Part shown: piece by piece, positions 60,801 through 64,000 of the stretch
How the letters are laid out: each line of letters opens with the position of its first letter
Numbering within the stretch: the first letter of the stretch is position 1
Assembly: GCA_963678445.1 (NCBI GenBank)
Contig: OY782877.1
Span: forward strand, 806,001-870,000
Origin: G963678445 sp963678445
GTDB lineage: Bacteria; Hydrogenedentota; Hydrogenedentia; Hydrogenedentales; G963678445
Reading direction: 5' to 3'
Length of the DNA stretch: 64,000 nt
Notes under the pieces: model-generated
Told to the model about the DNA's origin: nothing
Database searches by the model: none
The model's input: the letters and a program-made list of their open reading frames with translations, nothing else
Position numbers and translations under genes: made by a program

Positions 60801-61752
60801 CGCCTATAGCATGCGGAATCGTGTCCGTATCGCCCACCAACAGTACAAATGCCGGCGGCGTATCCCACGTCTCATACGCCTGCTGAATATAATCCCGGAT
60901 AGACGTCATCGTAGTACCCGTCGTATCCGTCGAGACCAAGGTCGTAATAAAACCCCGCGCCCGTTTCCACGTCACAAATTCATCCAGCAGCGCATTTTCC
61001 ATAAAGGCTGCAGCCGCGATAATCAAATAGCCCGTTGGCGCATCCGTTGCCCACAACTTCACCTCTGGGGTCGTTAGAATCTGATCCGCATACATCGACT
61101 GAAACGCCGCAGCTCCATAGCGGCTGTCTGAAGAGACGCTCTTTCTTGTCGACCGTTGCCAGACAATATCAAAATCGATCTGCCGGTGTGTGGATACGGC
61201 CTGCGTTGCCGGATCATACTGCACCGGACGCACCGTCAGCAGATACAAACGCTGTCGCCGCTGTACACCGTAATACGTTAGCGAAACCGTTTCCGGCGCA
61301 GCATTTCCCTTTGCAGCATAAAAGGCTTTATCCCACGCCAATGGAGGCATTTTCGCATCGGGCGTTTTCTCACGAGGCGGCTGCACCGGATACAGCGGTG
61401 CTGCCAGATGAAGCGCCGTGCGTTTTGCCTGGGTCGCATCCGTTTTGATATCGCGAACTTCACCCCCAACAGCATCCTCAGGCGCAGCCACTAACCGTCG
61501 CCATACCGGAATCTCCGGCTGCCCCAAACGTCCCTCTACCCCCAAATCCGATGCGCGCATCCGGACAAACGCATGCCCCTCCACCTGCACCTCTTCCATA
61601 GCTGCCCCTGAAAAAGTGCACGAAAGATGCATGCCCCCCTGCGTGGGTGCAACATCCCACCCAAATGCATCACCGGAAGGACGTTCCGCAACCCCTTGCA
61701 GAGAAATAAATAACGCTACCCATGCACTTACTACTACGATACGACTCAACAT
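57859..61752 (-). CDS. Secreted gingipain-like (C25) cysteine peptidase with doubled C-terminal module
   Basis: This 1297-residue protein has a signal peptide (about 1-20) followed by a prodomain of roughly 200 residues. The C25 domain (about 240-570) contains GYLIIAAAAFMENALLDEFVTWKRARGFITTLVS, PAFVLLVGDTDTIPH, the catalytic histidine in MVYSGHGGRTAWIDGPPF, and the catalytic cysteine in VASFACTTGDYTLEECFAE. Beta-rich domains of the Ig/fibronectin type then fill about 600-1180. The last 100 residues hold two similar modules, DQDQDFHISLSELLRCIQFFN...YHC and DYTDPAWKINLTELLRLIQLYN...YHPC, with Cys pairs and calcium-loop-like DQDQD bases. Such tails occur in secreted proteins of uncultured phyla. 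The substrate is extracellular protein. Confidence 0.9.
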   Translation of the reverse strand: MLSRIVVVSAWVALFISLQGVAERPSGDAFGWDVAPTQGGMHLSCTFSGAAMEEVQVEGHAFVRMRASDLGVEGRLGQPEIPVWRRLVAAPEDAVGGEVRDIKTDATQAKRTALHLAAPLYPVQPPREKTPDAKMPPLAWDKAFYAAKGNAAPETVSLTYYGVQRRQRLYLLTVRPVQYDPATQAVSTHRQIDFDIVWQRSTRKSVSSDSRYGAAAFQSMYADQILTTPEVKLWATDAPTGYLIIAAAAFMENALLDEFVTWKRARGFITTLVSTDTTGTTMTSIRDYIQQAYETWDTPPAFVLLVGDTDTIPHAIGGGEGDPPTDLVYSTVDGTEYYTPDLWCGRFPVRTEAELNNILSKTLDYEFARWESTSTWETHSIFMAGIDHYELTEGTHNDSIATYLIPRNYTADKWYTKTYGATTAQVRVSANEGAALMVYSGHGGRTAWIDGPPFSQQEVRNLSNAVYPLVASFACTTGDYTLEECFAETWLREEHGAWAFIGSSVNSYWSQDDALERAWFESVYTDGYHWAGGMLNHAKAGFATRMGYNATTQRYFEMYNLMGDPSVVLYTTPVQSLSVEHLSAIPIGSTVFPVSVEDGATVAITVDGVLYGIAQSHNGVASVPLSKPVQEGEATITITAPNRIPYQTTLPVLLGSDGNVLLDEAIYTCPADVSITLTDLDLLNDDSVGVVLSTTSGDTELVSLANTDTFGVFESSISLQCATSYIPMDGVLQVQHGDQITVTYQDADTGEGSATKTDTALVDAVAPTVTFADAVRTESTQVEIEVHLSEEGTVELYCGEVCGGTWPLSTHSNTAATVHTLNFSGLTPFKPYYYTVVATDYAGNTSEELPCQFFITEQRPDYFTQEFVNTDKDLQQWSLTFTPDESKSFYTACATEVDAFPVTVDGSHMILALNDDTTQEVALRFGKTLPFYGVSYSQIHINANGNITFLRGDTEYKANFSSHFAQPRVAGFFTDLNPAESGTISYKQFAEQMVVTYDSVRALNSSYTVSFQVQFFFDGRVCITWLGIGAQKGIAGLSAGDGIPIDFAESMLYEYPLCSSLPEGEEEAPTTFRYTLATSNTLYRYTPGETLDVTLNWQKTGPQPLNALTFTQEIPTGWTFVALVDDAQFPSGSTAPAAGDSGTLQFVFGDDIADAGSLTYRLQAPTGGARVALSAQASYTLGEEEQATAASVYPLYTDTDNCTHSADQDQDFHISLSELLRCIQFFNLNEYHCETTSEDGYAPGEGDQKCTRHAGDYTDPAWKINLTELLRLIQLYNSHGYHPCDGGEDSFCSGLTE

Positions 61753-62041
61753 GTAATTCCCTTAGATCCCAGTCATTCCAGCCATAGTTTTACACCTAAA
61801 ACAGTCCAGCAGCCCCCTGCATTCCCCAACTTCATCACCTGATTTCATACTAGCATAAAACAGTATTGTTCATATGAGGAAATAATACCACAAAAATCCA
61901 TATTTTCAAGGAAAAATCACCCTTCCCCACCGATAACTCAAGTGGCCAGCACCACATCGGTCTAATTATACCCTAAAAAAGACGCTAAGCCGCGAAGGAA
62001 ATTCTATCTTTAAAACACGCGCCTAAAAACCGGGGATTATT
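61753..62041. other. Non-coding gap upstream of the C25 peptidase
   Basis: This AT-rich gap of about 290 bp follows the short glycan gene's end and precedes the peptidase start. AAGTGGCCAGCACCACATCGG near 61940 resembles the head of the dispersed repeat but lacks the conserved core, so it is at most a fragment. AAAAAAGACGCTAAGCCGCG lies near 61975. No gene was seen. Confidence 0.4.
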
Positions 62042-62527
62042 CTATCGTTGACGGTCCCCAGAGGGTGCGGAGTCATCCGTGGTAACCGGATGGTGGTAAA
62101 CAACATAGTGGATACGTGCGTAAAGAAGGCGACCACGAATGTGGTGGTATAGTCTGCCCAGAAGGGTGCGTAAGAAGGCGAGTCGCAGGGGCGCAAATCG
62201 TCCATCTACCGTAAAACAATATCGGCGGCGTGCACCGGAAAGGGCGCCGACCATACGTAGCTTTGGACTGTCGAAAAGGACAACGAACATGTCGTATTTT
62301 TCACGCCGGATCGGACGTAACAACGAAAAGACCGTGCGCAAGCCATAGCGCTCCTGGTCAGTGACGGCAATATGGTCTACAAGCGGCGCAAGCGGTTCGT
62401 GGGGATAACTGGGCGGAACCAATGCAGTCAGCCTGGCCTCAGGATACTGGCCGCGCAGGTATTTGAGCAGGCGGATGTAATGGGGACCGTAGCTGTAAAA
62501 GGCGCAAATATGCTTCATCGTATTCAC
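62042..62527 (-). CDS. Short Rossmann-like protein in a glycosyltransferase locus
   Basis: This product is 161 residues from a GTG at 62527 that overlaps the stop of the previous gene (GTGA), or 158 from an ATG at 62518. The N-terminus HICAFYSYGPHYIRLLKYLRGQYPEARLTALVPPSYP reads like the first beta-alpha unit of a GT-B glycosyltransferase, and YDMFVVLFDSPKLRMVGALSGARRRYCFTVDG like a second. It ends after RIHYVVYHHPV, too short for a complete transferase, so it may be a truncated or accessory protein. Its coupling to the glycosyltransferase gene upstream supports a role in surface polysaccharide assembly. I do not recognise a named family. Confidence 0.65.
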   Translation of the reverse strand: MNTMKHICAFYSYGPHYIRLLKYLRGQYPEARLTALVPPSYPHEPLAPLVDHIAVTDQERYGLRTVFSLLRPIRREKYDMFVVLFDSPKLRMVGALSGARRRYCFTVDGRFAPLRLAFLRTLLGRLYHHIRGRLLYARIHYVVYHHPVTTDDSAPSGDRQR

Positions 62528-63756
62528 CGTGTCATGCTTTCTATAAGAGGAAGATACTGTTTTTCGATGATTTGCTTCCAGTCGTACTGCATTTGCGCCC
62601 GTTGGCGTCCGGCGGCTCCCATGCGGTGACGCATTTCGGCATTGTCGAGTAGAAGCTCCAACTGTTTCGCCAGCTCGGCGCTGTCATCACGCTCAAAGAG
62701 AAAACCTGTTTCCTGATGTATCACGATATCTTGCAGACCGCCGGTGCGGGTGGCACAGACGGGGCGGGCAGCGGCCATCGCTTCGATTGCCACCATGCCG
62801 AAAGGTTCCTCCCAACGACTGGGCACGACACAAATGTCCACCTGTGAATAAAGCGCCAAGGTTTCTTCGTGGGTGTGCCAGCCGACGGCTTTGAACCAGC
62901 CTGAACTCTGTTGATAATCAAAGTGCGTCGCCCAGATTTCAAAATCTCCACGCTGTTGCGCCAGACGTTCCCCTGCTTCCAGCAAGGTTTGCAGGCCTTT
63001 CAACGGATCGTCGACCCGGCCCGTCATCAGGATAACTTTCTTGCGCTGCTGAGTGTCAAGGGGCGGCACAGTATCTACGAACTGCCGCGTATCTACTCCC
63101 GGCGTGAAGACCTGCACGTTGGGATGATGCGGCGCGAGTGCTTTTTGTATGGCGGTGTTGTTAACCAGTAGTGCATGTGTCTGTTTTAGACTCTCTTGTA
63201 AAAGGGTATAGTATTGGGCGGCATAGGCCCTGGACGCCAGATAATCTACCGTCCAGGTGCGCAATTCTCCCTTTTGCAGCACTTGCTTTTGATACGCCAA
63301 AGCGCAACGCCGGCAATGGTCCGGGCTTTCCAGATAGGCGTAGGGACAAGGCGCGTCGTCCTTAAATCGCATGGCATTGCGGGCACAGAGCAGTTCATGG
63401 GCGTAATAACGCGCTGCCAACGGATAGTGCGCCAAGGAAGAGGTCAGGTAAGGTTTTAGGGTGAAGCCGTGGGTGACGAAGACCGCATCGGGACGCCATG
63501 CGTCGATAGCCTCTCGAAAGCGCGGCATAAGCCGATGTGGCGTCAATTGTCGGCGCGTGCACTCGAACACCGTAACGGGAAAGGGCAAGGCCTCTCCGTC
63601 GACCCGACCCCGTTCAGAGGAATGCTGTTCATGGGCAAGAAAGAGGTGTACCTCTATACCCTGCTCTTGCAGCCCCGTTATGACATGGTACAGTTCCACA
63701 TCGGCACCGCCGTTGGGAGGCCAGGAAAAAATAAGATCTGCAAAAGCTATTCGCAT
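62524..63756 (-). CDS. GT4-family glycosyltransferase
   Basis: This 410-residue GT-B glycosyltransferase has an N-terminal domain opening MRIAFADLIFSWPPNGGADVELYHVI and a C-terminal domain typical of family 4: VILMTGRVDDPLKGLQTLLEA, SQVDICVVPSRWEEPFGMVAIEAMAAARPVCATRTGGLQDIV and QETGFLFERDD. The Glu-x7-Glu signature (EEPFGMVAIE) is clear. A Cys-containing loop (CPYAYLESPDHCRRC) could bind zinc. The start at 63756 lies inside the upstream glycosyltransferase stop region (10-bp overlap), and the next gene overlaps its stop, so the genes form one operon. The donor sugar and acceptor cannot be deduced. Confidence 0.93.
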   Translation of the reverse strand: MRIAFADLIFSWPPNGGADVELYHVITGLQEQGIEVHLFLAHEQHSSERGRVDGEALPFPVTVFECTRRQLTPHRLMPRFREAIDAWRPDAVFVTHGFTLKPYLTSSLAHYPLAARYYAHELLCARNAMRFKDDAPCPYAYLESPDHCRRCALAYQKQVLQKGELRTWTVDYLASRAYAAQYYTLLQESLKQTHALLVNNTAIQKALAPHHPNVQVFTPGVDTRQFVDTVPPLDTQQRKKVILMTGRVDDPLKGLQTLLEAGERLAQQRGDFEIWATHFDYQQSSGWFKAVGWHTHEETLALYSQVDICVVPSRWEEPFGMVAIEAMAAARPVCATRTGGLQDIVIHQETGFLFERDDSAELAKQLELLLDNAEMRHRMGAAGRQRAQMQYDWKQIIEKQYLPLIESMTR

Positions 63757-64000
63757 CGGTTTGGAATCTCGCCCTCTTTCAACGTATCCAGCAAAGGCAG
63801 GTAGTGCTGCGCAACTACTTTTTCCCAGGAGTACATTTTTTCTACCCGATCTCGGCCCGCCTTACCCATACGTGCGCAAAGTGCAGGCGAATCGAGCAGT
63901 TTTTCAAGACAATCGGCCAATTGTACGGCATTGCCCCCTTCAAAGAGCAGCCCGGTCTCGCCCTCTTGAATAATCGATTGTAGTCCACCTACACGACTCG
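63747..64000 (-). CDS. GT4-family glycosyltransferase, C-terminal part only
   Basis: Only the final 84 residues are inside the window. They read RVGGLQSIIQEGETGLLFEGGN...LLDSPALCARMGKAGRDRVEKMYSWEKVVAQHYLPLLDTL, the usual C-terminal end of GT4 enzymes just after the nucleotide-sugar site, and end at TAG 63747-63749. The product overlaps the next glycosyltransferase by 10 bp. The 5' end lies beyond the window edge. Confidence 0.88.
   Translation of the reverse strand, partial: SRVGGLQSIIQEGETGLLFEGGNAVQLADCLEKLLDSPALCARMGKAGRDRVEKMYSWEKVVAQHYLPLLDTLKEGEIPNRCE

Noticed and set aside
61930..61990. Further copy of the dispersed repeat
   Set aside because: Only a short AAGTGGCCAGC-like head is similar; the conserved TATGGTCCTTGCCGT core is absent.
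1..64000. tRNA or rRNA genes
   Set aside because: No cloverleaf with a GTTCGAATC-type loop in the right context and no rRNA-like sequence was recognised on either strand by eye; a covariance search could still find one.

Overview
The window is bacterial, from a Gram-negative-type cell: it carries an LpxH-like lipid A enzyme, a tripartite RND efflux system, a beta-barrel outer-membrane protein and several lipoproteins. Genes are dense, mostly in short operons, and base composition looks balanced to moderately GC-rich. Several traits suggest a poorly characterised lineage near the PVC/FCB groups, for example Candidatus Hydrogenedentota: a gingipain-type peptidase ending in a doubled ISLSELLR / INLTELLR module, a Glu/Gly (EGE) linker in a lipoprotein, secreted sulfatase and rhamnosidase genes, and repeated non-coding elements. 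That placement is an inference from style, not a phylogenetic result. No rRNA, tRNA, CRISPR array, transposase or phage gene was recognised.

Layout. 1-3.2 kb: a sulfatase-like hydrolase cut by the window edge, a small lipoprotein and a radical SAM/SPASM protein, all on the minus strand. 3.7-15.5 kb: a membrane-anchored small protein, then a chemosensory operon (cheW, cheR-TPR, cheW, MCP, cheA-REC, cheB, hybrid histidine kinase). Its parts list matches the Wsp surface-sensing system, but a large hybrid kinase stands where the diguanylate cyclase WspR would be. 15.7-22.7 kb: outer-membrane factor, RND pump, membrane fusion protein and TetR repressor, with recognisable promoters and an operator-like palindrome. 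22.8-28.3 kb: GH78 rhamnosidase, a radical SAM protein, a SprT-like protein and a small membrane protein. 28.5-32.6 kb: an ECF sigma factor, a multi-module anti-sigma factor, and an S41-like lipoprotein that appears to lack its catalytic serine. 32.7-36.7 kb: uvrB and rel. 37.2-41.5 kb: a MaoC-like protein, a sugar aminotransferase, and a fused sugar dehydrogenase/acetyltransferase. 41.6-49.3 kb: ferritin, comEC, an MshEN-HDOD signalling protein, a ThuA-like protein, and a J-like protein with an unknown partner. 49.3-52.9 kb: PHP hydrolase, lepB, lpxH and gpsA. 53.1-62 kb: a CsgG-like TPR lipoprotein with an outer-membrane barrel, a methyltransferase and the C25 peptidase. 62-64 kb: glycosyltransferase genes.

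The most distinctive unexplained feature is a family of roughly 100-115 bp non-coding repeats. They occur at ten intergenic places, often starting right at a stop codon. Between lpxH and gpsA they form a tandem array of about four and a half units. A second set of perfect palindromes accompanies them at two or three of these sites. No mobility gene in the window explains them.
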